Positions 51,573 through 60,428 are shown, numbered from the stretch's first letter. The stretch: 64,000 nt of DNA from an uncultured Lachnospiraceae bacterium (GCA_947625205.1 CANQNN010000011.1:1-64000); one strand, 5' to 3'. Notes: generated by a model from the letters alone, not told the origin. Translations and numbers: made by a program.

Positions 51573-52682
51573 ATGGACGATAGGATATTGGTGACTCGTT
51601 CGTCGATGCCGCCATACGAAGAATATATAGAGGCGATTAAACCGCTGTGGGATACACATTGGCTGACGAATATGGGACAGTATCATCAGCAGTTAGAGAA
51701 AGAATTGAAGGAATATCTGGGCGTTTCGGGATTGTCGCTAATGGTCAACGGTCATATGGCGTTGGAATTGGCTCTTCAGGCTTTTGATTTTCCGGAGGGT
51801 TCGGAGGTAATCACGACTCCGTTTACTTTCATATCTACGACGCATGCGATTGTTCGCAATCGCTTACAGCCTGTATTCTGTGATGTCAAATCGACGGATG
51901 GAACGATAGACGAGACGCGGATCGAGGATCTGATTACGGAGAAGACAGTTGCAATCCTGCCGGTACACGTATACGGTAATGTATGTAATATCGAAGGGAT
52001 ACAGAAAATAGCGGATAAATATGATCTACGGGTAATCTATGATGCTGCCCATGCTTTTGGCGTGAAGTATAAAGGGAGAGGCATCGGTAGCTACGGCGAT
52101 GCTTCAATATTCAGTTTTCATGCCACTAAGGTGTTCAATACTATAGAGGGCGGCGCGGTATCTTTTGCCGAACGAAGATTGTATGATAAGTTATATTATC
52201 TGAAGAACTTTGGCATACAGAATGAGGAGATTGTCAGCAGTGTCGGCGCGAATGCCAAAATGAACGAATTCGCAGCCATTATGGGTTTGTGTAATCTGAA
52301 GCATATAGGGGAAGCTATCGCTGAACGTAAGAAGCGATATGATCTGTACCGGGAGAGGTTATCGCGGAAGGGCATACGATTTTTTACGCCTACTCAGGAT
52401 GCAGACGGCAACTATGCCTATCTGCCGATTTTGATAGAAGAAGGATGCCGTATGACGAGAGATGCTCTGTATGAGGAACTGAAGCAATATGGTATCTATA
52501 CGCGGAAATATTTTTATCCGTTGACATCTGATCAGGCATGTTTTAAGAATCAATACAAGAGAGTGGCACTGGATACTGCGCGGAAGCTCTCTGACGAGGT
52601 GCTGGTACTGCCGCTCTATGATACTTTGTCTGTGGAGAGCATTGAGAGGATATGCGAACTCATTTCAGAAAGAGAAGGGTAA
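51573..52682 (+). CDS. DegT/DnrJ-family PLP aminotransferase (VioA/QdtB-like)
   Basis: The 369-residue protein has the family opening (VTRSSMPPYEEYIEAI, WDTHWLTNMGQYH), the PLP phosphate loop VNGHMALELAL, VIYDAAHAFGVKY with the ring-nitrogen Asp and FSFHATKVFNTIEGG with the Schiff-base Lys. The N-terminus resembles 4-aminotransferases acting on dTDP-4-keto-6-deoxyhexoses, whose product is the substrate of FdtF/VioF formyltransferases such as the one at 38097. LegC activity is an alternative. Translation seems to depend on a nine-G tract in place of a ribosome site, so expression may vary with tract length. Confidence 0.83.
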   Translation: MDDRILVTRSSMPPYEEYIEAIKPLWDTHWLTNMGQYHQQLEKELKEYLGVSGLSLMVNGHMALELALQAFDFPEGSEVITTPFTFISTTHAIVRNRLQPVFCDVKSTDGTIDETRIEDLITEKTVAILPVHVYGNVCNIEGIQKIADKYDLRVIYDAAHAFGVKYKGRGIGSYGDASIFSFHATKVFNTIEGGAVSFAERRLYDKLYYLKNFGIQNEEIVSSVGANAKMNEFAAIMGLCNLKHIGEAIAERKKRYDLYRERLSRKGIRFFTPTQDADGNYAYLPILIEEGCRMTRDALYEELKQYGIYTRKYFYPLTSDQACFKNQYKRVALDTARKLSDEVLVLPLYDTLSVESIERICELISEREG

Positions 52683-52690
52683 GATCAGAT

Positions 52691-54304
52691 ATGGACAGAA
52701 AAATAGAATTATTGGATTGTACGTTGCGGGACGGCGCCTATATCGTAAACGCTCATTTTGGTACACCGGCGATTACGGGTATCATCAAGAAAATGCGGGA
52801 TGCCAATATTGAGGTGATTGAGTGCGGTTGGCTGAAAGATACGGAGCATCAAGAAGGAACTTCTTTTTATCATGTGCCGGCAGATTTGGAGAGATATCTG
52901 CCGCAGAATAGGGGACGCGCCTCCTATGTCGCCATGATCGATTGGGACCGGTACAATGTGGACGCACTGCCGGCATATGACGGCAGAACGTTGGATGCGA
53001 TTCGGGTGGTGTTTCCGTGTAACAGGCATAAGGAAGGAATCGAAGTTGGACGCAAGATTGCCGGGAAAGGGTACCGGGTCTACTATCAGGCGGCGAATAC
53101 GCTGGCTTACAGTGACGAGGAGCTTCATGCATTGGCGACGGAAGCCAACGCTGCTTCGCCGGTCGCTTTGTCGATTGTAGATACATTTGGCGCAATGTAT
53201 CAGGAAGATCTGGAGCGGATCGTGGGAATTTTGGACAGGGAGCTTGACCCGAAGATTCGGCTGGGTTTTCATTCCCACAATAATCAGCAGTTGTCGTTCG
53301 CCTTGACGATGCATTTTGTGGAATTGTTACAGGATTCGGCACGAAGGTGTATTGTGGACGCAAGCCTGTGCGGCATGGGACGCGGTGCGGGCAATGCGAC
53401 GACGGAATTGGTCGCCAATTATTTGAACAGGACAGCGCACCATAATTACGACATGAATCAGATCATGGATGCCATTGATATGTATATGGGTTATTTTCAG
53501 GAAAATTATACTTGGGGATACTCCACGCCGTATTTTATCGCGGGGATGTATGGCTGCCATGTGAATAATATTGCGTATCTGCAGAAAAATCATCGCACAA
53601 ATGCGCAAGATATGCGCAATATTATCGAGTCTTTGACGCCGGAAGAGCGAACTCATTACGATTATGATCTACTGGAGGAAAAATATATAGAGAACCAGAA
53701 CAGGATTGTGGACGACGAACAGACGTTGGAGGTGTTGTCGCGGGAGATGGAGGGACGTCCGATTCTTCTGATTGCGCCCGGCAAGAGCGGACAGACGCAG
53801 ACAGATCGGGTGAAGCAATATATTGCAGAGCATAAGCCGATTGTCATTGGAGTCAACGCAATCAATCCCTTGTATGAATTTGACTACTTGTTTATGATCG
53901 GTGTGGTACGCTATAATTATGCCAAGGAAGTATATCCCGATCAGTTTCGGGAGACTAAAAAAATCCTGCTGTCCAGTATTAAGACCAAGCCGGACGATAA
54001 TGAAGTGATTGTCAATTTCAATCGCGTGGTGAAGCGGGGGTGGACGTATTTTGACAATGCAGTCATTGATTTGTTGCGCTTGTTGGACAAACTTCAAGTG
54101 GGGCATGTTGCATTGGCAGGATTTGACGGATTTAAACATAAGTATAATGAAAGTTATGCGGATCAGTCGCTCCCTACGTTGAATCCGGATAATCAATGGG
54201 ATATGCTGAATGAGGAGATCATGGATATGTTTCAGGATTTTAAAGTATCCACAAAAGGGACGATGGATATAGAATTTGTTACAGAGAGTATCTTTGATCG
54301 ATAA
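52691..54304 (+). CDS. Aldolase (HMG-CoA-lyase/DRE-TIM-like) fused to an uncharacterised C-terminal domain
   Basis: The protein has 537 residues from ATG 52691. Residues 1-290 are a DRE-TIM metallolyase barrel: LLDCTLRDGAYIVN, IEVIECGWLKD, LSIVDTFGAMY, GFHSHNNQQLSFA and DASLCGMGRGAGN, with the metal-binding Asp and His pair. Relatives are 4-hydroxy-2-oxovalerate aldolase and isopropylmalate synthase. Residues about 355-537 (PILLIAPGKSGQTQTDRV, VIGVNAINPLYEFDYLFMIG) form a second domain I do not recognise; it looks nucleotide-binding. Proteins of this architecture occur in surface-glycan loci. An aldol chain extension of a sugar is a possible role and would fit the ThDP enzyme at 41 kb. Confidence 0.75.
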   Translation: MDRKIELLDCTLRDGAYIVNAHFGTPAITGIIKKMRDANIEVIECGWLKDTEHQEGTSFYHVPADLERYLPQNRGRASYVAMIDWDRYNVDALPAYDGRTLDAIRVVFPCNRHKEGIEVGRKIAGKGYRVYYQAANTLAYSDEELHALATEANAASPVALSIVDTFGAMYQEDLERIVGILDRELDPKIRLGFHSHNNQQLSFALTMHFVELLQDSARRCIVDASLCGMGRGAGNATTELVANYLNRTAHHNYDMNQIMDAIDMYMGYFQENYTWGYSTPYFIAGMYGCHVNNIAYLQKNHRTNAQDMRNIIESLTPEERTHYDYDLLEEKYIENQNRIVDDEQTLEVLSREMEGRPILLIAPGKSGQTQTDRVKQYIAEHKPIVIGVNAINPLYEFDYLFMIGVVRYNYAKEVYPDQFRETKKILLSSIKTKPDDNEVIVNFNRVVKRGWTYFDNAVIDLLRLLDKLQVGHVALAGFDGFKHKYNESYADQSLPTLNPDNQWDMLNEEIMDMFQDFKVSTKGTMDIEFVTESIFDR

Positions 54305-54324
54305 AACTACTGGCGAAATTCTTA

Positions 54325-54353
54325 ATGACAAAAATAAAATAAAATAGTATATT
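54325..54353 (+). promoter_or_regulatory. Probable sigma-A promoter for the rfbF region
   Basis: ATGACA at 54325-54330 (5 of 6), a 17-base spacer and TATATT at 54348-54353 (5 of 6) lie in the AT-rich 97-base gap before the AGGAGG-preceded ATG at 54402. It would start a transcript for the CDP-sugar genes. Confidence 0.5.
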
Positions 54354-54401
54354 ATCTGTATTGAATGGTCTGCGCGTGCAGCAGATATTCAGGAGGGAAG
54401 A

Positions 54402-55181
54402 ATGAAAGTAGTCATTTTGGCAGGCGGTATGCAAAGTTCGATCAGCAACGAGGCAGAGGGAATTCCTAAACCTATGGTGGATATAGGCGGGAAGCCTCTG
54501 CTTTGGCATATCATGAAATATTTTTCACAGTATGGATTAAATGAGTTTATTGTCTGTGGCGGATATCGCGTGGATATGATCAAAGAGTATTTTATGGATT
54601 ACTATATCTATGCCTCTGACATCACGGTCGATCTGCGCACGAATACTGTCGAAGTGCATAATAAGAAGACGGAAGACTGGAAGGTCACTGTGGTGGACAC
54701 AGGACTGTTTTCCGCTACCGGGCAGCGAGTGGGAATGATAGAAAAATACATTGATGAAGAGAACTTTATTGTTACCTACGGGGATTGCTTGACAGACATA
54801 GATATACGGGAATTGATCAATGTGCATATGTTACAGAAAACACTTGCCACAGTAGTCATGGCAAAGCCGACAGGAAGAAATCAGTTGCTTCCGTTGGATG
54901 ATACCGGTAAACTCTGTTACGATCGGCCGCCACAGGTGTCCAATGACGTGGCTTGGGTGAACGGCAACTGTTTCGTTTTCAATAAAAAGATTTTTACCCA
55001 TCTGGTCGGCAATTATGATTTGGAAAAACAGCTCTTCGCAAAGCTCTCTGCGCAGCAGCAACTGTCTACATATCGGCATGACGGATACTGGGCGGCGATA
55101 GAGACAAAGCGGGATCTGGTCGATGCAGAGACTCTGTGGAATGCGGGCATCGCTCCGTGGGCTAAGAAAGTGACGGTTTAA
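54402..55181 (+). CDS. RfbF-like nucleotidyltransferase paralogue with a degenerate nucleotide loop
   Basis: The 259-residue protein aligns over its whole length with the RfbF at 55198 (start KVVILAGG, LWHIMKYFSQYG, WVNGNCFVF, DGYWAAIETKRD). However, the signature loop AGGKGTRIS is AGGMQSSIS here: Gly11-Thr12-Arg13 are replaced by Gln-Ser-Ser. Those residues normally contact the nucleotide triphosphate. The PKP lysine segment (GIPKPMVDIGG) and YGD metal Asp (VTYGDCLTDID) are kept. The protein may be inactive, regulatory, or have a changed nucleotide specificity. The frame is intact with AGGAGG upstream, so it is probably expressed and under some selection. Confidence 0.8.
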   Translation: MKVVILAGGMQSSISNEAEGIPKPMVDIGGKPLLWHIMKYFSQYGLNEFIVCGGYRVDMIKEYFMDYYIYASDITVDLRTNTVEVHNKKTEDWKVTVVDTGLFSATGQRVGMIEKYIDEENFIVTYGDCLTDIDIRELINVHMLQKTLATVVMAKPTGRNQLLPLDDTGKLCYDRPPQVSNDVAWVNGNCFVFNKKIFTHLVGNYDLEKQLFAKLSAQQQLSTYRHDGYWAAIETKRDLVDAETLWNAGIAPWAKKVTV

Positions 55182-55197
55182 AGAGGAGAGAAGCGGT

Positions 55198-55974
55198 ATG
55201 AAAGTAGTCATTTTGGCCGGCGGGAAAGGCACACGCATCAGCGAGGAATCAGTTTTAAAACCGAAACCCATGATAGAGATCGGCGGTATGCCGATCCTTT
55301 GGCATATCATGAAGCTGTATTCTTACTATGACTATCACGACTTTGTTATCTGCTGCGGATACAAGGGACAGATGATCAAAGAATATTTCATCCACTACGC
55401 TGCGTATCAAGCGGACAGTACGTTCTCACTGGCGGATCATAGCGTGACAGTGCATAAAAGCCATGCAGAGCCGTGGAGGGTCACCTTAGTCAACACAGGG
55501 CTCCACACATTGACGGCAGGACGCATATTAAAGATCAGGGATTATATAGGTGATGATGAAGAGTTCTTTCTGACATATGGAGATGGAGTTTCAAATGTCA
55601 ATATTCCGGCATTATTGGATTTCCATCATCAGAAAGGCAAGACGGTGACGATAACCACAACTCAGCCATTAGGCCGGTTTGGCGCACTCAAGATCGATCG
55701 GGAAGATCGTGTGAAGGGATTTAAGGAGAAAGCAAGAGCTGATTCGGCTTGGGTGAATGCCGGTTTTATGGTTATGAACAGGCGGGTCTTTGATTATCTT
55801 GGCGATGGCAGTGAGATGTTGGAGGCAGGACCGTTTGAGACAATAGCTGCCGCGGACGAAATGACAGCATATAAACATGAGGGATTTTGGTCGCCGATGG
55901 ATATGATGCGCGACAAAGCATATTTGGAAGAATTGTGGAGCAGCGGACAAGCGCCATGGAAAATATGGCAGTGA
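55198..55974 (+). CDS. rfbF: Glucose-1-phosphate cytidylyltransferase
   Basis: The 258-residue protein has the full motif AGGKGTRISEES at residues 7-18, KPKPMIEIGGMPILWHIM, FFLTYGDGVSNVNI and a closing HEGFWSPMDMMRDK, all characteristic of RfbF. It makes CDP-glucose from glucose-1-phosphate and CTP, the first step to CDP-3,6-dideoxyhexoses. RfbH (57979) and RfbG (59331) follow after a membrane protein gene. It lies 16 bases after its degenerate paralogue with an AGGAGAG site. Confidence 0.92.
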   Translation: MKVVILAGGKGTRISEESVLKPKPMIEIGGMPILWHIMKLYSYYDYHDFVICCGYKGQMIKEYFIHYAAYQADSTFSLADHSVTVHKSHAEPWRVTLVNTGLHTLTAGRILKIRDYIGDDEEFFLTYGDGVSNVNIPALLDFHHQKGKTVTITTTQPLGRFGALKIDREDRVKGFKEKARADSAWVNAGFMVMNRRVFDYLGDGSEMLEAGPFETIAAADEMTAYKHEGFWSPMDMMRDKAYLEELWSSGQAPWKIWQ

Positions 55975-56005
55975 ATAGAGATATCACGATGAAGGAGGCA
56001 TGATC

Positions 56006-57935
56006 GTGAATAGTAAAAAGATTTTCATATCATGTATTATAGGGGGGGGGCATTTCGATTGCCTTTTTCAATTGTGTGCATGAAAGCGATTTTTGGCGGG
56101 GAATAACGGGAGAACACAATCTTGTACAGTATATGCTTACCTGTGTCTCCTTTGTGATATTTTTCGGACTTTTTTATATTTTGTTTCATGCGGCTGTATT
56201 TGATAAGTTTTATTTGGTCGATATCCTATGCGCTGCCGCGTGTCTTGGCGTATTGATTTTTCATTATATTACTTGGGAACAGGAAGTGAATGTGCTGGCC
56301 GGAAAGGCGGGTAATTATATATGGCATCGATATCCCGGGCTGCTGGTGTTTGCCATTGTGCTTGGCCTTACCGCTTTATATAAAATTGTAACGGCCCATA
56401 TGAGCATTGATCATGGACAGGCGACAAAGATACTTCTGTTGTATTATGCCGTAATCATCGTCTTATGCGGTTATTTGAATTATTATCCGGAATATCTGAC
56501 AACAGATTATTATCACGGCAGCGCTATTTTTAATTCCGTATATAATGTGCTGCATGGGATCCCATATAATGAGATGAGTAACAGTATTTATGGCAACTAT
56601 GCGATCATTCTTGCGATTCCCATGAAAATACTGGGTATGGGAGAATATTTTGATTTCGCAAGACTCATGGGATTATTTACGTCTCTAACGACCATGTTTG
56701 CCATATATGTGATACACAATGTGATAAAGAACAAGGCTGTCCGGGTACTGTGCGTTTCGGTGTTGCCATATCAGGCCGTTTTCAGCACTTCAAATTATTG
56801 GCAGGAGTATCCGCTGAGAACTTTGTGCCCGTTGCTTCTTATAGCTTGGGTGATCTTTACAGACAGGCATCGGAAATGGAGCAGCAAAAGCAGATACCGC
56901 AAAGTTTGCATGAAATTGGTCACTTATATGATTTTAACTTTTTCGCTCGTATGGAATAAGGAGAGCGGCGTTGTCTGCCTGATTGCTTATGTATCATTTC
57001 TGACTTTGCAATACATCCTGTATGCATCCAAAGATGTTAAGCTGCTTTTGAACGGTTTGTTGGAAATGTTGCTGATGATGACCAGCGTGGCGGCGGCTTT
57101 ATGCATAGTTAGTCTTTACAATCTGATCGTCGCGGGCCAATGGGTCACATGGGATACTTTTTTCTTTCCGCTTTTTGTAAATAGCTATCGCGATGGTTTG
57201 ATGTTGCCTTTAGAATCAGGGATCTGGCCGTGGATGGGAGTGGTTTTACTTTTCCTCGGTATGTTTACATGCATGGTTCTCAGAGCGTTCTATGGAACAG
57301 GTCTTACGCCGGAGGAGTCCGCGTACCTGTTAGCCGCGATCACGGGACTTGGTCTGATGACTTATTTTATGAATAGGCCGGCTTATGGCAATATGTTTAT
57401 TTGTTTCTTTGAAGCCGTTATATGCATCGGGGGCTGTTCCGAACTGCTGATGCAGGGTGACGGTGCCGGAGATTTGAATAAATTTGTAGAAACTATGGCT
57501 TCCATGATACTGATTGCGCTTATAGCAGGGGAAGTATTGCAGATCGAGAACTCGTTGGCTTCCAATGCTTATGCAGGCTTAAATTCCTACAAGAAGGATT
57601 TCCTGGAACTGCGCGACCGGATAGCGCGGGAGGTAGAGCCGGATACCTATGCGTTTGGCATAGACATTCCCGAACTGTACAGTGTGTTGGGGTGGAATAA
57701 CCGAAGCCATACAAGTGGCTGGGGAGAGATTGGCGATGTATACGGAGACCGCGTAGCGGCACTGTACACGGATCTGGAGCGGGAAGATACCCTTATGACG
57801 ACCAGCAGTACGATGTCGAGATGGCCGGAAGTATCTGAGTATCTCAGGACAAAATATTATATCGCCAAGATATATACTTATCAAAACAGTGTGGATAGTG
57901 TTAAATTTTACCTGATGAAAAGAAGACCGGAATAG
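56006..57935 (+). CDS. Polytopic GT-C-like membrane protein, split near its N-terminus by a 9-G tract (predicted phase OFF)
   Basis: GTG 56006 follows GAAGGAGG (55991-55998) with good spacing; ATG 56000 is in the same frame. The frame reads VNSKKIFISCIIGGG, then runs out of frame after the nine-G tract and stops at 56081-56083 after 25 codons. With eight G it continues as GGGISIAFFNCVHESDFW into the long frame ending 57935, about 642 residues. The long frame has roughly a dozen hydrophobic helices and a soluble C-terminal region of about 120 residues, as in the membrane protein at 32264. A GT-C-type sugar transfer role is inferred. The tract lies inside the first membrane helix, so slippage controls nearly the whole protein. 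Confidence 0.8.
56042..56050 (+). repeat. Poly-G tract (9 G) that frameshifts the 56-58 kb membrane protein gene
   Basis: Nine G thirteen codons after the GTG start. Eight G restores the frame and completes a first transmembrane helix. Confidence 0.9.
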
Positions 57936-57978
57936 CCGGATGGCGGCACTGCCAATACAAAATGAGCGAGGTATGGAT

Positions 57979-59322
57979 ATGTTTGCAAACAAAACACAGG
58001 AACAGGCAAGAGAAGAGATACTGGATCTGGTGAGAGAGTACTGCGATACTTACCACAATGTCAAAAAGCCGTTTCGGGAGGGGCAGAGGATTCCCTATGC
58101 ATCCCGAGTTTACGACAGCGCGGAGATGGTCAATCTGGTGGACAGCGCGTTGGAGTTCTGGCTGACATCGGGAAGGTATACGGAAGAGTTTGAGAAGAAA
58201 CTGGCTGCCTATCTCGGCATTCGTTACTGCTCTCTTGTCAATTCCGGCTCTTCTGCCAATCTGCTCGCGTTTATGGCGTTGACCTCGCCGCTGCTCGGCG
58301 ATCGGGCGATCGCAAGAGGTGATGAGGTGATCACGGTAGCGGCGGGATTCCCGACGACGGTTGCGCCGATCATTCAGTATGGAGCGGTTCCGGTCTTTGT
58401 GGATGTGACGATCCCGCAGTATAATATTGACGCAGCACAGCTGGAGGCTGCTTTGTCTGAACGGACCAAGGCCGTTATGATCGCGCATACGCTCGGCAAT
58501 CCTTTTGACCTTAAGGCAGTGAGCGATTTCTGTAAGCGGCACGGTCTCTGGCTGGTGGAAGATAACTGTGACGCACTGGGCTCGGAATATCAGATAGACG
58601 GGAAGACCAAGCTGACAGGTACGGTGGGCGATATCGGCACATCGAGTTTCTATCCTCCGCATCATATGACGATGGGGGAAGGCGGTGCGGTCTACACGGA
58701 CAATCCGCTTTTACATAAATGTATCCGTTCGTTCCGGGATTGGGGACGCGACTGCGTCTGCCCGTCAGGGCGCGATAACCTGTGCGGACACAGGTTTGAT
58801 CAGCAGTACGGAGAGCTGCCGTTGGGGTATGACCATAAGTATGTATATTCTCATTTCGGATATAATCTGAAGGCGACGGATATGCAGGCAGCCATCGGCT
58901 GCGCACAGCTGGAGAAATTCCCTTCTTTTGTGGAGCGCAGGCGCCACAATTTCGACAGACTTCAGGAGAAGCTGTCGGCGGCCGGCGTGTCGGACAAGAT
59001 TATCCTGCCGGAGGCCTGCAGGGATTCGCGGCCCAGCTGGTTTGGATATGTGATTACCTGCAGGGAAAATGCGGAGCGCAATCATATAGTACCCTATCTG
59101 GAGGAACACGGTATACAGACCAGAATGCTCTTTGCGGGAAATCTTGTCAAACATCCCTGCTTCGACGGGCTGCGCGCGCGCGGGGAAGGATACAGGATTG
59201 TGGGCGGGTTACGCAATACGGATCGCATCATGCGCGATACGTTTTGGGTCGGTGTGTATCCCGGCATGACAGATGAGATGATCGACTATATGGCGAAGAT
59301 GCTGTGCCGGGCGGTCGGATAG
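57979..59322 (+). CDS. rfbH: CDP-4-dehydro-6-deoxyglucose 3-dehydratase (RfbH/E1)
   Basis: The 447-residue protein starts at ATG 57979 with GAGG seven bases upstream; ATG 57973 also possible. It is a PLP-fold enzyme of the DegT family with RfbH hallmarks: FREGQRIPYASRVYD, SLVNSGSSANLLA, VEDNCDALGSEY and SSFYPPHHMTMGEGGAV, where His replaces the usual PLP-binding Lys. The GRDCVCPSGRDNLCGHRF segment provides the cysteines of the [2Fe-2S] cluster. It removes the C3 hydroxyl of CDP-4-keto-6-deoxyglucose with a reductase partner (RfbI/E3), which is not visible in this window. Confidence 0.93.
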   Translation: MFANKTQEQAREEILDLVREYCDTYHNVKKPFREGQRIPYASRVYDSAEMVNLVDSALEFWLTSGRYTEEFEKKLAAYLGIRYCSLVNSGSSANLLAFMALTSPLLGDRAIARGDEVITVAAGFPTTVAPIIQYGAVPVFVDVTIPQYNIDAAQLEAALSERTKAVMIAHTLGNPFDLKAVSDFCKRHGLWLVEDNCDALGSEYQIDGKTKLTGTVGDIGTSSFYPPHHMTMGEGGAVYTDNPLLHKCIRSFRDWGRDCVCPSGRDNLCGHRFDQQYGELPLGYDHKYVYSHFGYNLKATDMQAAIGCAQLEKFPSFVERRRHNFDRLQEKLSAAGVSDKIILPEACRDSRPSWFGYVITCRENAERNHIVPYLEEHGIQTRMLFAGNLVKHPCFDGLRARGEGYRIVGGLRNTDRIMRDTFWVGVYPGMTDEMIDYMAKMLCRAVG

Positions 59323-59330
59323 GAGAACGG

Positions 59331-60428
59331 ATGGGCGATTTTGATTTCGGACTTGAATTTTATCGAGGGAAAAAGGTACTGGTGACGGGACATACCGGTT
59401 TTAAAGGCACATGGATGTGTATGCTGCTGCATCGTTTTGGCGCGCAGGTGACCGGATATGCGTTGGAGCCGTTAACCAATCCAAATGTGTATGAGATCAG
59501 CAGTATTGGAGACAAGATCCGTTCAGTCATAGGAGACGTGCGGGATCTGCCGCATCTGACGGCAGTGTTCGATGAAACGCAGCCGGAGATTGTTATCCAT
59601 ATGGCAGCGCAGCCGATCGTGAGAGAATCCTATCGTGCTCCGGTCTATACGTACGAGGTTAATGTGATGGGAACCGTCAATGTATTGGAGTGCGTCAGGA
59701 CGCATCCTTGTGTCCGATCTGTGGTGAATGTGACAACGGACAAAGTATATAGGAATCGAGAGTGGGCTTGGGGATATCGCGAAAATGAGGAATTAAACGG
59801 TTATGATCCCTATTCGAATTCAAAGTCTTGTTCAGAATTGGTAACGAGCAGTTATCGGAACTCTTTTTTCAGCGATAATCCACGGAATAGTGGAAAGGCA
59901 TCTGTGATGCTTTCTACTGTCCGGGCGGGTAATGTGATCGGAGGCGGAGACTTTGCCGCAGACAGAATCATTCCCGACTGTGTCAGAGCGGCGTTGAACG
60001 ACGGAGAGATCGTTGTCCGCAATCCTTATTCTACAAGGCCGTATCAGCATGTGCTCGAACCGATCTCCGTTTATCTGATGTTGGCAGCGCGCCAGTATCA
60101 AGAATGTAAATATGAGGGAAGCTATAATGTAGGGCCGGAGGAGTCGGACTGTTACGCCACGGGTGAGTTGGTCACGATGTTTTGTGAAAAGTGGAATAGT
60201 GCGATGAACCGGCAGATCACGTGGAAGAATAAATATGATGGAGGTCCGCATGAAGCGAATTTTCTTAAATTGGACTGTTCCAAATTAAAAACCGTTTTTG
60301 GTTGGAAACCGGTCTGGACAGTTGAGGAAGCGGTAGAAAAGATCGTGGAGTGGACCGCCGCCTATCGAAATGGTCAGGATATGGCACGGATCATGGAAAA
60401 GCAGATCGGCGAATTTTTGGGAAAGTAG
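59331..60428 (+). CDS. rfbG: CDP-glucose 4,6-dehydratase
   Basis: The 365-residue protein starts at ATG 59331, just after AGGAGA. It has KVLVTGHTGFKGTWMCMLL (NAD motif of the RfbG subgroup), IHMAAQPIVRESYRAP, VNVTTDKVYRNREW and YDPYSNSKSCSELV with the catalytic Tyr-x3-Lys. It converts CDP-glucose to CDP-4-keto-6-deoxyglucose, the RfbH substrate. Gene order rfbF-(membrane protein)-rfbH-rfbG differs from the Salmonella rfbFGH order. Confidence 0.93.
   Translation: MGDFDFGLEFYRGKKVLVTGHTGFKGTWMCMLLHRFGAQVTGYALEPLTNPNVYEISSIGDKIRSVIGDVRDLPHLTAVFDETQPEIVIHMAAQPIVRESYRAPVYTYEVNVMGTVNVLECVRTHPCVRSVVNVTTDKVYRNREWAWGYRENEELNGYDPYSNSKSCSELVTSSYRNSFFSDNPRNSGKASVMLSTVRAGNVIGGGDFAADRIIPDCVRAALNDGEIVVRNPYSTRPYQHVLEPISVYLMLAARQYQECKYEGSYNVGPEESDCYATGELVTMFCEKWNSAMNRQITWKNKYDGGPHEANFLKLDCSKLKTVFGWKPVWTVEEAVEKIVEWTAAYRNGQDMARIMEKQIGEFLGK

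Noticed and set aside
54402..55974. Recent tandem duplication of rfbF
   Set aside because: The first 20 bases are nearly identical, but the proteins are widely diverged along their length, so this is an old paralogy rather than a recent copy.
43113..56050. Treating the three frameshifted genes as ordinary pseudogenes or sequencing errors
   Set aside because: Each has exactly one lesion, always at a nine-G tract, and is otherwise intact; random decay or random error would not choose the same motif. A homopolymer-length calling bias cannot be excluded without reads.
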